From contig JADJPE010000005.1 in NCBI GenBank assembly GCA_016713425.1, positions 3,968,001 through 4,032,000 of the forward strand: a stretch of 64,000 nucleotides of DNA. Reading direction: 5' to 3'. Both the position numbers and the translations under genes were made by a program. This DNA comes from Deltaproteobacteria bacterium. Its GTDB lineage: Bacteria; Myxococcota; Kuafuiibacteriia; Kuafuiibacteriales; Kuafuiibacteriaceae. The notes below the pieces were generated by a model, which did not search any database, was not told the origin of the DNA, and saw nothing but the letters and a program-made list of their open reading frames with translations. Of this stretch, positions 1-8,861 are shown piece after piece. Numbering within the stretch: the first letter of the stretch is position 1; each line of letters begins with the position of its first letter.

Positions 1-312
1 CGCTCGATGTGGCGACGGAGAACGCACAGTACAACGGTCTCTCGGATCGAGTTGAGCTTCGCGCGACTTTGCCTGACGGCGTCATGTTTCCGCTCGTCGT
101 TGCGAACATTCTCGCGGGGCCGCTGATCGAGATGGCCCCGGAGATCTCGGCGTGTGTGGCGCCCGGGGGCGTCCTTCTGCTCTCTGGGATCCTCGGAACG
201 CAGGTGGACGGTGTTGTTGCGGCGTACCGAAACCCTCCGCTGTCTTTCGACGTCCTGACGGTTGCGCACGAGGGTGAGTGGGCGCGGATCGACCTGCAGA
301 AGCGGGCCGGGC

Positions 313-320
<8 letters not shown>
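1..320 (+). CDS. prmA: Ribosomal protein L11 methyltransferase PrmA, C-terminal part (5' truncated by window edge)
   Basis: The frame is open from the left edge (codons start at base 3) to TGA at 318-320, so only about the last 105 residues are present. PrmA is a cytosolic SAM-dependent enzyme that methylates ribosomal protein L11. Visible are the end of the Rossmann SAM-binding fold (LDVATENAQYNG), the family motif VVANILAGPLIEMAP, and the following GGVLLLSGIL strand. The next gene, rsmE, begins inside it (ATG at 313), an 8-nt overlap that suggests translational coupling; prmA-rsmE adjacency is common in bacteria. Truncation is only due to the window boundary. Confidence 0.9.
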
Positions 321-1149
<829 letters not shown>

Positions 1150-1161
1150 GATGCGTCGCCG

Positions 1162-1383
1162 GTGGTGCCTCGAGATATCTCGCCGCGCGCAGGCCGCGCA
1201 TCCGCGTTGGGATTCGAGCTGGTGGGCACGGTGCTTGCCGGTGGGCTCATTGGGTACTTCATCGATCGTCGATTTTCGACCGATCCTTGGGGGCTCGTCG
1301 GCGGCGTCGTCGCCTTTGCGGCCGTGGGTCTGGTGCGGTTGGTTGTCGAGGCGATTCGGATCGCCCAAGATGACGATAGATAG
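1162..1383 (+). CDS. atpZ: AtpZ-like F0 ATP synthase accessory membrane protein
   Basis: A small protein of 73 residues with two predicted membrane helices (about 18-34 and 42-62) separated by IDRRFSTDPWG. The pattern G-x2-GYFIDRxxxTDPW-GLVGG matches the AtpZ/AtpI family that precedes F0 subunit a in many ATP synthase operons and is thought to help assembly or ion handling. It starts at tandem GTG codons (1162 or 1165) only 12 nt after rsmE and is followed 20 nt later by an AtpI-like gene and then atpB. Identification rests on the small two-helix architecture and the context. Confidence 0.75.
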   Translation: MVPRDISPRAGRASALGFELVGTVLAGGLIGYFIDRRFSTDPWGLVGGVVAFAAVGLVRLVVEAIRIAQDDDR

Positions 1384-1403
1384 CTACGAGCTAGGATCTC
1401 CTG

Positions 1404-1850
1404 ATGAACTCTTCTTCGGTGCTTCTTTGGTCAGTCCTGAAAGTGGGCGGCCTCATTACGGTGCTTCTTGGTGCCATTTCTGGGTTGGCTTTTGGTTCAG
1501 GCGTCGCCTTCGCGGTTGGATGTGGCGCGGTGGTGTCGATGGCCGGGGCGGTCGGCTTGATCCAAGCGCTTGGGCGACTGTTGGACCCGACCCAGAAGGC
1601 GACGACGAAGGCGGCTTTCACCGCTTTGCTGCTGGCGAAGTTTCTTATCAGTTTCGGGATCCTTTGGGTCCTGCTTGTGACCTACCGGGTCTCGGCGCTG
1701 GGTCTGGTTGTCGGGCTCGGGGGCGGCCTCGCGGCGGTGGTCCTGGGCGTCTTGCTTGGTTCTGGGTCGGCGGTTGGGCGCGCCGCGATCGCGCTCGACG
1801 AGGCTCGAATTCAGCAGGAAACAGGAGACATTAAGCCCGAATCGCGCTAG
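1404..1850 (+). CDS. atpI: AtpI-like F0 ATP synthase subunit I
   Basis: A protein of 148 residues with four strongly hydrophobic segments (roughly 9-32, 36-55, 70-92 and 98-120) and a polar C-terminal tail. It has the size, topology and position of AtpI (PF03899), a non-essential protein that assists c-ring assembly. It lies directly between atpZ-like and atpB, ending 10 nt before the atpB ATG. The sequence family is poorly conserved, so the name depends largely on context. Confidence 0.75.
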   Translation: MNSSSVLLWSVLKVGGLITVLLGAISGLAFGSGVAFAVGCGAVVSMAGAVGLIQALGRLLDPTQKATTKAAFTALLLAKFLISFGILWVLLVTYRVSALGLVVGLGGGLAAVVLGVLLGSGSAVGRAAIALDEARIQQETGDIKPESR

Positions 1851-1860
1851 GAGCCGTCCG

Positions 1861-2694
1861 ATGCCGGAGCATACTTCTTGGCTCAACTGGGCACCTGGTT
1901 ACCATGCGCTCGAAGCCTGGATCGAAGGCTTTGGAAAGGGCTGGCTGCTTGGGAGTTCCGTCCACGTGCAACACGTGGCGGCCGCGCTCCTGGTCCTCGT
2001 GCTGTTGACCCTGTTGGCCGTGCTCGCTCGCAACGGACTCAAGAAGGGTGACATCCTCCCCGATGAGAAGTTAACGCCGCGAAACATCGTCGAGCTCCTC
2101 ATCGAGGGCGTTCTCTCGATCATGACGTCCGCGATGTCCCGTGATGCGGCGCTTCGTCATCTTTGGGTGATCGGGCCGCTCGGATTTTTCATCCTCTTCT
2201 CGAACTTGCTCGGCATGATCCCCGGATTCTTGCCGCCAACGGAGAGCTTCAACACCACGTTTGCCTGCGCAACGCTGGTGTTCGTCTACTACAATGCTTA
2301 CGCGTTCTATCGGCTAGGACTTGGGCATTTGGCTCACCTTGCGAACCCCGTCGGGGAGTGGTGGGGCTGGTTTCTGGCGCCCTTGTTCCTCCCTGTCGAG
2401 CTCATTTCACACTTCATCCGGCCCGTCAGCCTTTCGGTTCGTCTCCTCTGCAACATCGCCGGGGACCATCTGGTGATGGCTGCATTCTTGGGGCTTCTGC
2501 CGATCCCGCTTTTTTATCCCATCCCGATCTTGGCGCTTGGGCTCTTCGTGGCGTTCATTCAGGCCTTCGTTTTCCTCTTGCTCTCTTCGGTGTACATCGG
2601 CGAAGTCGAGGCCAACATCGAGCATCACCTGGCACATCGGCATGGGCACGATGACGTGCGTGCTGCTGGGCACCAAGCTCAAGCCGCTCATTGA
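1861..2694 (+). CDS. atpB: ATP synthase F0 subunit a
   Basis: Subunit a forms the two ion half-channels beside the c-ring in the cytoplasmic membrane. The 277-residue product has the expected multiple membrane helices and the signature RPVSLSVRLLCNIAGDHLV, in which the Arg of SxRL is the essential stator arginine. The preceding motif NLLGMIPG and the C-terminal helix FIQAFVFLLLSSVYIGE are also characteristic. I chose ATG 1861 because the longer in-frame extension overlaps atpI. The C-terminus carries a His-rich tail (HRHGHDD). No F1 genes follow, so the F1 sector must be encoded elsewhere. Confidence 0.95.
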   Translation: MPEHTSWLNWAPGYHALEAWIEGFGKGWLLGSSVHVQHVAAALLVLVLLTLLAVLARNGLKKGDILPDEKLTPRNIVELLIEGVLSIMTSAMSRDAALRHLWVIGPLGFFILFSNLLGMIPGFLPPTESFNTTFACATLVFVYYNAYAFYRLGLGHLAHLANPVGEWWGWFLAPLFLPVELISHFIRPVSLSVRLLCNIAGDHLVMAAFLGLLPIPLFYPIPILALGLFVAFIQAFVFLLLSSVYIGEVEANIEHHLAHRHGHDDVRAAGHQAQAAH

Positions 2695-2753
2695 AGCGAG
2701 CGTTGGTCGTCGGGGGTTCGCGGATCGACACGATGGGTCGGCCGCTGATTGCC

Positions 2754-2783
2754 GGTTCGGTTCGCTTTGGTTCGGTTCGGTTC
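2754..2783 (+). repeat. GGTTC pentanucleotide tandem repeat in the atpB-atpE gap
   Basis: Five GGTTC units and one degenerate unit (GCTTT) lie in the 298-nt gap between atpB and atpE. The unit is not a multiple of three. No other gene or clear terminator is visible in the gap. The long spacing suggests that atpE has its own transcription or processing signals. Confidence 0.7.
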
Positions 2784-2992
2784 GTTGTGAGGATCGGCCG
2801 AAGGTGGGTAGAGCACTGCGGTCGGCTTCGTTCTGATCGCGTGCCGTGTGGTCGCTCATTGAATTGCGTGATGTGTTCGTTTCGGGTTGGCAGATAGGCT
2901 GGCATGTGTGGGGTTGGTAGAGAGAGAGTAGAGGCGCCTCGCCGTTTGGATTGGCCCGACATGGACCACGCAGGAAAGACGAAGACTTTGAC

Positions 2993-3310
2993 ATGAAGAA
3001 GACAATGATTCTTGCGCTTACGACGCTTGCAACAATGCTCCTCGCGGTCCCCGCGTTTGCCGCCCCCGAGGGTGGGATCGGTACGGCTGAGGGACTGGTC
3101 GCGCTCGCGGCCGCTTTCTGCATGGGGATGGCTGCTTTCGGTGGTGCGCTAAGCCAGGCGCGCACGGCCTCTGCGGCCTTGGAGGGTATCGCACGGAACC
3201 CGCAGGCGGCGCCGAAGGTACAGACGCCGATGATCATCGCGCTCGCGATGACCGAGTCGCTCGTGCTCTTCTCCTTCGTGATCGCGATTATTCTCTCGAA
3301 CAAGTTCTAA
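2993..3310 (+). CDS. atpE: ATP synthase F0 subunit c with an N-terminal signal-like extension
   Basis: Subunit c forms the rotor ring. The 105-residue product starts with a cleavable-looking signal (MKKTMILALTTLATMLLAVPAFA), followed by the two-helix hairpin. Helix 1 ends in ALSQARTASAALEGIARNP, with the polar loop R-N-P. Helix 2 carries the ion-binding glutamate in AMTESLVLF. The signal-like leader makes it longer than the usual 75-90 residues, a form known in some Deltaproteobacteria. ATG 2993 was chosen over an upstream TTG because it begins the signal sequence. Gln in helix 1 and Glu-Ser in helix 2 resemble part of a Na+ site, but the Thr/Tyr partners are Leu/Phe. Confidence 0.93.
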   Translation: MKKTMILALTTLATMLLAVPAFAAPEGGIGTAEGLVALAAAFCMGMAAFGGALSQARTASAALEGIARNPQAAPKVQTPMIIALAMTESLVLFSFVIAIILSNKF

Positions 3311-3511
3311 GAATTCGATTCGACGCGTCTCGACCTACAGGCCCCGCCGAGCGGTGAGCCTCGAGAGAGGCCTCGAATCGGTTGCCCTTCGGCGCCTGTC
3401 ATCGCTTGATATTCGCGAATTCGCGCCTGAGGCGCCGCCAGACGCTGCTGAGTGCGCCGGTCTTCACACGAGCATTCTCTTCGTGGCTCGATGCGTGTAT
3501 ACGCCGCAGGC

Positions 3512-5155
3512 ATGAGTCAAACGACCATTTCGGGCGCTCTCTTCCGAGCGCTGCGTGAACACGGGGTTCGCGAGATCTTCGGGATTCCTGGCGATTTCGC
3601 GTTGCCTTTGTTTCGAGCCCTGGAAGGCGATGACGCGGCTTTGCCGCTCTTCACGCTGAGTCATGAGCCGGCGGTGGGCTTTGCTGCGGATGCGGCGGCG
3701 CGCGTCCGCGGGGGACTTGGGGCGGCGTTTGTGACGTACGGGGCGGGGGCGCTCAACATGGTGAACGCGGTGGCGTCGGCCTACGCGGAGAAGTCGCCGG
3801 TGGTGGTGGTGTCGGGTGCTCCGGGCGTGCGGGAAGCTCAGGGGGGACTTCTCTTGCACCATCAAGCGAAGACGCTCGATTCGCAGGCGCGGATCTACCA
3901 GGAGATCACCTGTGCACAATGCCGCCTGGACGACCCGGTCACCGCCCCGAGCGAGTTGGCTCGCGTTCTGCGCGCTTGTCGTCGCCTCTCCCGCCCGGTC
4001 TATATCGAAGTTCCGCGAGACCGGGTCGAAACGCCTTGTGATTGGGCGCCCGTGTTGCCGGTGGAAACGGTGGACAGCGAGGCCGTCGAAGCGTGCGTGG
4101 CCGAGGTTCTCCAGCGCATGAGGACGGCTTCGGCGCCCATCATGATGGTCGGCGTCGAAGTGCGCCGTTTTGGACTCGAGGCGGAGGTTGCGGAGCTTGC
4201 GACTAGGCTCGGGATCCCGGTCGTCACGTCATTGTTGGGCAGAGGGCTCTTGGCCGAGGCGGAAGCGCCGCTGCTCGGCGCCTATCTCGGCGCGGCGGGC
4301 GTGCCGGAGGTGAGTGATCGCGTGGAGGCCTCGGACGCTCTTCTTCTGCTTGGGGTGATCGTCTCTGACACAAACTTCGGCGTCTCGTCGAAGCAGATCG
4401 ATCTGCGCCGCTCGATCCAAGCGATCGACGGACAGGTGACGTTGGGTTTTCACACGTACCCAGACCTCCCGCTGGAAGCGTTGGTGAAGGGTCTCTTGAA
4501 GAAACTCGATCAGGCTCCGCTTCGCCCCGCCATATCGGGCACGAAAGCCACATACCCCCATGGGTTGGTCGCCGATGCAGCGCCGATCGAGCCGATCGAC
4601 ATCGCGGCGGCCGTCAACGACTTGATGCGTGCGCGAGGCCGGTTTCCGCTCGCCGCCGACATGGGCGACTGCATGTTCACTGCGATGGACATCGAGAACA
4701 CGATTCTCGTTGCGCCGGGCTACTATGCCACGATGGGATTCGGTGTACCTGCTGGGTTCGGCGTGCAAGTGGCGACCGGAGCCCGACCGATCGTGATGGT
4801 CGGCGACGGCGCTTTCCAGATGACCGGCTGGGAGCTCGGCAATTGCCGTCGATATGGCTGGGACCCGATCGTCATTGTCTTCAACAATCTTGGCTGGGAG
4901 ATGATGCGTGCTTTTCAGCCGGGCTCGGACTTCAACGATCTCGGGGACTGGCGTTTTGCCGATATGGCGGCGGGCTTAGGTGGGCGTGGGGTTCGAGTTT
5001 CGACTCGCCAGGAACTCAAGGCGGCGCTCGAAGAAGCTGCGGACACACGCGGTCAGTTTCAGCTCATTGAGGTCATGCTTGCGCCTGGCGCACTGTCTAC
5101 CACGCTGGCCCGTTTCGTTGATCGCATGCGGCGCCATTCCGCGATGCCCGCTTGA
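3512..5155 (+). CDS. ipdC: Indolepyruvate/phenylpyruvate decarboxylase (ThDP-dependent)
   Basis: A 547-residue ThDP enzyme that decarboxylates aromatic 2-keto acids to aldehydes, the Ehrlich-type route toward phenylacetate or indole-3-acetate. The N-terminal domain has FGIPGDFALPLF and the conserved catalytic-site Glu in LSHEPAVGFAADAAARV. The ThDP/Mg2+ motif GDGAFQMTGWELGNCRR...FNN sits near residues 430-460. Long stretches (GAGALNMVNAV, ADMGDCMFTAMD, FNDLGDWRFADMAAG) match my memory of Azospirillum IpdC, so I assign it to that subfamily rather than yeast-type pyruvate decarboxylase. ATG 3512 is the start consistent with the family N-terminus. It follows atpE after a 201-nt gap and converges on the next gene. 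Confidence 0.88.
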   Translation: MSQTTISGALFRALREHGVREIFGIPGDFALPLFRALEGDDAALPLFTLSHEPAVGFAADAAARVRGGLGAAFVTYGAGALNMVNAVASAYAEKSPVVVVSGAPGVREAQGGLLLHHQAKTLDSQARIYQEITCAQCRLDDPVTAPSELARVLRACRRLSRPVYIEVPRDRVETPCDWAPVLPVETVDSEAVEACVAEVLQRMRTASAPIMMVGVEVRRFGLEAEVAELATRLGIPVVTSLLGRGLLAEAEAPLLGAYLGAAGVPEVSDRVEASDALLLLGVIVSDTNFGVSSKQIDLRRSIQAIDGQVTLGFHTYPDLPLEALVKGLLKKLDQAPLRPAISGTKATYPHGLVADAAPIEPIDIAAAVNDLMRARGRFPLAADMGDCMFTAMDIENTILVAPGYYATMGFGVPAGFGVQVATGARPIVMVGDGAFQMTGWELGNCRRYGWDPIVIVFNNLGWEMMRAFQPGSDFNDLGDWRFADMAAGLGGRGVRVSTRQELKAALEEAADTRGQFQLIEVMLAPGALSTTLARFVDRMRRHSAMPA

Positions 5156-5237
5156 GGTCTCGTCCGGATCCGGCGTACGAGAAACGGAGGCTTCGTGGGC
5201 GGGCGTTGGCCGCGGCCCAGACGACGTCAGGGGTGCC

Positions 5238-6158
5238 TCAAAGCAAGCGGCGCGCAGCCACCACAGCGCCAATCCAAGGCAGCTCGCACATCACGAGGAA
5301 GAGCGTCTCGTTTCCCGAAAAGTACATGAGGCCAACGCTGATGCCGAGCACGATGTTGTTCACGCCCGACGCCATCATCAGGCTGACCCGTTCCGGATGG
5401 GACGCGCGCGGGACCATCCACGAAATGCCGTAGAACGTGGCGTAGATCGCGGCGGCGATCGCGATGGGGGTGAGCATCGCGTTCGGGTTGCCCAAGAACG
5501 TGTCGCGGCGTTTCGCAACCACGGTGGCGATCGCGAGCGCGATCGCCACGATCGATATCCAGCTCAGGTTTGTTCGAGCGAGGGTCCTTATTCGCGCCGA
5601 TGCGCGGAACGGAAGGTGCAGAAGCGCGGGGCTGAAGACCGTGATCGCCAGGGTTGTGAAAAGCGCCCATTGATCGATCTTGGCCGTTCGGTGGGCGACG
5701 AGGTCGAGCACGATTGGGACCGTGAATGGGACGGCGGCCGTCGAGAGAATGAGCAGCGCGAGGCTGTGAGATACCTTGCCGCCCATGACGCCGGAAAGCG
5801 CTGGTGCCGATACGCCGCTCGGCATGAGACCGATGAGGAGCGCGCCCACGGCGTACTCGGGAGCCAGCCTCTTCGCGAGCCAGAACCACGCGATCGGGAG
5901 CACCAAGAAGCGGCCCGCGGCAAAGCCGAGGAGGCGGGCAACGGGCAGTGCGCGCAGATCCTGCCACGCGATCTGGAAGCAGGCCAAGAAGATGATCAGC
6001 GCGAGCGCTGCCATGACGCATCCCGGCGGCACGCGTGCCATGGCCGGGATCGTGAGGCCCAAAACAAAGGCTGCGACGAAGACCAGGCCGAGATGTCGTT
6101 CGATGACCGCGATGAACCGTCCGAGGCCCGGCAAACGGCCGTGAAGTCGTGAATTCAT
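5238..6158 (-). CDS. Bile acid:sodium symporter family membrane protein
   Basis: A 306-residue, highly hydrophobic protein with about nine to ten membrane segments. It has the BASS/SBF-type pattern GALLIGLMPSGVSAPALSGVMGG (small-residue-rich core helix) and, in the second half, a matching crossover region MMASGVNNIVLGISVG. Family members are secondary transporters for organic anions, so transport across the cytoplasmic membrane is likely; the substrate cannot be deduced. It is the downstream gene of a two-gene minus-strand unit, 24 nt after the glycosyltransferase stop, and converges on ipdC. Confidence 0.75.
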   Translation of the reverse strand: MNSRLHGRLPGLGRFIAVIERHLGLVFVAAFVLGLTIPAMARVPPGCVMAALALIIFLACFQIAWQDLRALPVARLLGFAAGRFLVLPIAWFWLAKRLAPEYAVGALLIGLMPSGVSAPALSGVMGGKVSHSLALLILSTAAVPFTVPIVLDLVAHRTAKIDQWALFTTLAITVFSPALLHLPFRASARIRTLARTNLSWISIVAIALAIATVVAKRRDTFLGNPNAMLTPIAIAAAIYATFYGISWMVPRASHPERVSLMMASGVNNIVLGISVGLMYFSGNETLFLVMCELPWIGAVVAARRLL

Positions 6159-6182
6159 GACTCGACGACGCCTGCGCTATGG

Positions 6183-7271
6183 CTAGATGGCGAGCGAGCC
6201 CTCGGCAATCGCTTGGTCGATGGATAGGTCGAGCTGTCGATAGAAGCCTTCGTTGCCATCGTGCTCGAACGTCGAAAGGTTCTCTGCATATTGCTGCGTG
6301 CGCGCCAAGAAACGCGTTACGGATGCCTGATCGATGTGACTCGTTCTTTCGCCGTAGCCGAGCTTGGCAAGATAGTTGGCGTTGAGGATTTGTTCGAACT
6401 GTCCAACCAGAGGCACCGACAGCATCGGTTTGCCCAGGAAGACGGCTTCGCCCATCAACGTGAATCCACCGCCGGCGATGACTGCGCGTGCGCTTGCCAG
6501 GTCGTCGATGAACGTCGTCTCCGAAAATGGCCGGAATCTGAGGTTATCCTGGACGAGATCCGTGGTGAGGTCGCGCCTGAGTCCGTAGATCCGAAACTCG
6601 GCATCAATGCCCAACAGCTCATCGATCAACTGGTCGTGGCTCGTTCCGGATTGGTACACGACGATGTGGTCGCCGTCGCGAACCTTCTTCTTCGCTTCAC
6701 AGATGACCTCACGCAGGATGGGCGGGTGCAGGGTTGTTCGATCGCGCTTCACATGCGGATAGAAGAACGTGGTGATGAGATAGGCGTTGCAGCCGTAGAG
6801 CTTGGCGCGGACGAAGTTCTTGGTGAACAAGAACTCAGGCATCTCCGGGCCAAGGACATCGTCGTCGTGGTGGCATCGGGCAATGATTTGCATGTTGTCG
6901 ACGGAGAGAATCGGGATGTTCTGACCCTTTGCGAACCAGTAGACCCATGACTCGAAGTCAGACACGACGACGTCGGGCGAGAAGTTTCGGGCCATCTCGG
7001 CGTAGGCCATGAAATTATCTGGCACGCCCGCCAGCGCTTTCAGGTTCTGAAGCGCCGTCTTGAGCTTCTGAACCATGTTGTCTTCGTAGACCATGCTGAG
7101 GCCTGTGATACGGGTGACGGTGCCCGGGTAGCGCTGGTCGAGATACTCGGCTGCGCGGCCAGAGACGACGATGCGCACCTCGTGGCCGCGTGCGAGCAGT
7201 CGCCCGACGACCACTGAAGATCGCATCGCGTGTCCCATGCCTTCACCGACGACTCCGTACAGAATTCGCAT
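6183..7271 (-). CDS. GT-B glycosyltransferase, MJ1255/VC2487 (TIGR00661-like) family
   Basis: The 362-residue product starts MRILYGVVGEGMGHAMRS, the nucleotide-sugar glycosyltransferase glycine loop of the MJ1255/VC2487 family (MurG/UGT-like GT-B fold). The C-terminal donor-binding half has the typical VIAGGGFTLMGEAVFLGKPMLSVP followed by QFEQILNANYLAKLGYG. It is soluble and probably acts at the inner face of the membrane; donor and acceptor are unknown. It is transcribed divergently from the gene at 7411 and lies immediately upstream of the symporter-family gene. Confidence 0.82.
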   Translation of the reverse strand: MRILYGVVGEGMGHAMRSSVVVGRLLARGHEVRIVVSGRAAEYLDQRYPGTVTRITGLSMVYEDNMVQKLKTALQNLKALAGVPDNFMAYAEMARNFSPDVVVSDFESWVYWFAKGQNIPILSVDNMQIIARCHHDDDVLGPEMPEFLFTKNFVRAKLYGCNAYLITTFFYPHVKRDRTTLHPPILREVICEAKKKVRDGDHIVVYQSGTSHDQLIDELLGIDAEFRIYGLRRDLTTDLVQDNLRFRPFSETTFIDDLASARAVIAGGGFTLMGEAVFLGKPMLSVPLVGQFEQILNANYLAKLGYGERTSHIDQASVTRFLARTQQYAENLSTFEHDGNEGFYRQLDLSIDQAIAEGSLAI

Positions 7272-7410
7272 CGTTCTCCTTCTCCCAAGATGAAGCCGCC
7301 GCGCGGCACGCCATCACCAGGCCTCAATCGCTGGGGCGAATCATCGATCGGCGCCGTACCGAGGTCCACCGAGCGGGATTGCCCCGACGTTGGAGCCGAA
7401 GAAGGGCTCG

Positions 7411-8049
7411 ATGGCGGTCCGGACGAAGCCGGACGACGGCGGACGTTCCGCCGCCCGGGTCCGCACACCGCGAACGAAGGGGGCGTCTTCCGAGGCCGCG
7501 CGCACGTGGATGGCGTTGGCACGACGTTCGCTATGGTTCGGACCCGTGACACGAGCGATCGGGCAGAACGGACAGAACGGGCAGAATGGGCGCGCGGCGG
7601 ACGGTTTCAGCGGACCGTGGGCAAGCAGCCATGGCGGGATCGAGGTCGCCCATCAGCCTCTCGTCGGTGTCCCCGAGGTCACTGCGCTTGCGCGCTCGAG
7701 TTCCTTAGCCAGCTCTGGTGACGCGACGGCGACAGACATTTTGGGCCCAGCCCGCGATTTGCTCCGGGCGGCCCACTCGGTCGATGCGTTACGGTTGCCT
7801 CCGCCGCCCGGTCTCAATCGAGCGGGAGCCGAGGTTCGGCGTGGGCTTGATGCGGTCCTTACCCGATTCGAAGCGTCGTCGCGCCAGCCCACCGGCGCGT
7901 CGGCGGCAGCCCTTGAAGCAGAAGCGCGGATGATCGCCGTTTCGATGGGTCTGCTTCGCTTTCACCGCGAGGTTCAGGCCGCCTGTGAGCAGCATCGGCG
8001 ACCCTCGAACCATCAACCAAGCAGGTCGGGCACGTCTCAGTTCTGCTGA
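7411..8049 (+). CDS. Hypothetical protein upstream of the TPR and SctV genes
   Basis: Not recognised. The frame gives up to 212 residues from ATG 7411; a TTG at 7390 or internal starts are possible, and the first 50 residues look low-complexity. A GQNGQNGQNG repeat is followed by a helix-rich C-terminal half (about 110-195: LLRAAHSVDALRLPPPPG, RRGLDAVLTRFEAS, ALEAEARMIAVSMGLLRFHREVQ). It ends 5 nt before the TPR gene, so it is likely co-transcribed with the secretion-gate gene. A rod, needle or regulator role in type III secretion is conceivable from position only. Confidence 0.5.
   Translation: MAVRTKPDDGGRSAARVRTPRTKGASSEAARTWMALARRSLWFGPVTRAIGQNGQNGQNGRAADGFSGPWASSHGGIEVAHQPLVGVPEVTALARSSSLASSGDATATDILGPARDLLRAAHSVDALRLPPPPGLNRAGAEVRRGLDAVLTRFEASSRQPTGASAAALEAEARMIAVSMGLLRFHREVQAACEQHRRPSNHQPSRSGTSQFC
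7561..7587 (+). repeat. 9-nt tandem repeat encoding GQN GQN GQN
   Basis: Three units of GGRCAGAAY in frame inside the hypothetical gene at 7411-8049. This is an in-frame slippage-type repeat. Confidence 0.8.
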
Positions 8050-8054
8050 GCCAA

Positions 8055-8861
8055 GTGATCGCGTCCGATTCGATGACCGACATGAGCGAAAGAGAGAACG
8101 TTATGGAGTCATTCAAAACCGAACCACAGGCCGATGGTCGTCGAGCGGAGAGTGAGATCACCCCCCGTCGTGCGAATCGGGTGACCCGTGCGTCGCGGAG
8201 CAAGGTGCGATCGCCTCTCCTTCGAACGCCGAATGTTGCCGGCGCAGGGGCCTCTTCAGCGTCCTCACGCTCCTCTTCATCTATTCGCCCCCTCGCGACC
8301 GACGCGCCTTGCATCGCGGGGGTCGACTTCACCCACTTCGACTCCACCCGCATGCTCAACCGGCTGAATGATTTTCGTTCAGAATCGACGGCCGAGCGTG
8401 CGGCGCCGTCGGGTCAGCGGGCGCCTACGACGCCGAACCTTGCCGAGGTGAGGGGCTACGACGAAGAAGCACTCATGGTGCTTGCGGAAGTGGGCTATCG
8501 CTACCTCCAAAACGGAGGCTACAGGCTTGCGAAGATCTACTTCGATGGCCTCTCGGCGGTGAAGCCTGATGAACCCTACTTCTGGATGGCGCGCGGTCTC
8601 GTGGCGGAGCGTCAGGGCGATCTCCATCAGGCCAAGACCTTCTACGCTCATGCGATGACACTCAGTCCGTTTGATGCGCGTCCGGAGCTCAACTTGGCCG
8701 AGATCGAGCACGTGTCGGGTTCAAGAGAACGCGCGACGATTCATCTCGAGTCTGCGCGCGCCAAGGCCTTGCGAAGCGGCGAACCGCAGCTCGTTGCCCG
8801 CGCCAATGCTTTGTTGGCCCTCACCAAGCGGAATCCCGTCCGCGCGCGAGGTGTGTCATGA
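8055..8861 (+). CDS. TPR protein, possible type III secretion class II chaperone-like (SycD/LcrH-like)
   Basis: A protein of up to 268 residues. The first 120 residues are basic and probably disordered. The C-terminal half has TPR repeats (EEALMVLAEVGYRYLQNGGY, AKIYFDGLSAVKPDEPYFW, QGDLHQAKTFYAHAMTLSP). Three-TPR chaperones of the SycD type accompany type III secretion translocators, and this gene overlaps the start of sctV by 4 nt (ATGA), so the two are translationally coupled. Start is uncertain: GTG 8055, ATG 8073 and ATG 8103 (purine-rich GAAAGAGAG before it) are in frame. The chaperone assignment is inference from fold plus neighbour. Confidence 0.7.
   Translation: MIASDSMTDMSERENVMESFKTEPQADGRRAESEITPRRANRVTRASRSKVRSPLLRTPNVAGAGASSASSRSSSSIRPLATDAPCIAGVDFTHFDSTRMLNRLNDFRSESTAERAAPSGQRAPTTPNLAEVRGYDEEALMVLAEVGYRYLQNGGYRLAKIYFDGLSAVKPDEPYFWMARGLVAERQGDLHQAKTFYAHAMTLSPFDARPELNLAEIEHVSGSRERATIHLESARAKALRSGEPQLVARANALLALTKRNPVRARGVS

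Noticed and set aside
3340..3450. Short stems after atpE (for example GCCTCGAGAGAGGC) as an intrinsic terminator
   Set aside because: The stem is only 5 bp and no T-tract follows, so I do not call it.
4980..6152. A 390-codon plus-strand frame opposite the symporter-family gene
   Set aside because: Charged, low-quality composition; the minus-strand product is a coherent membrane protein.
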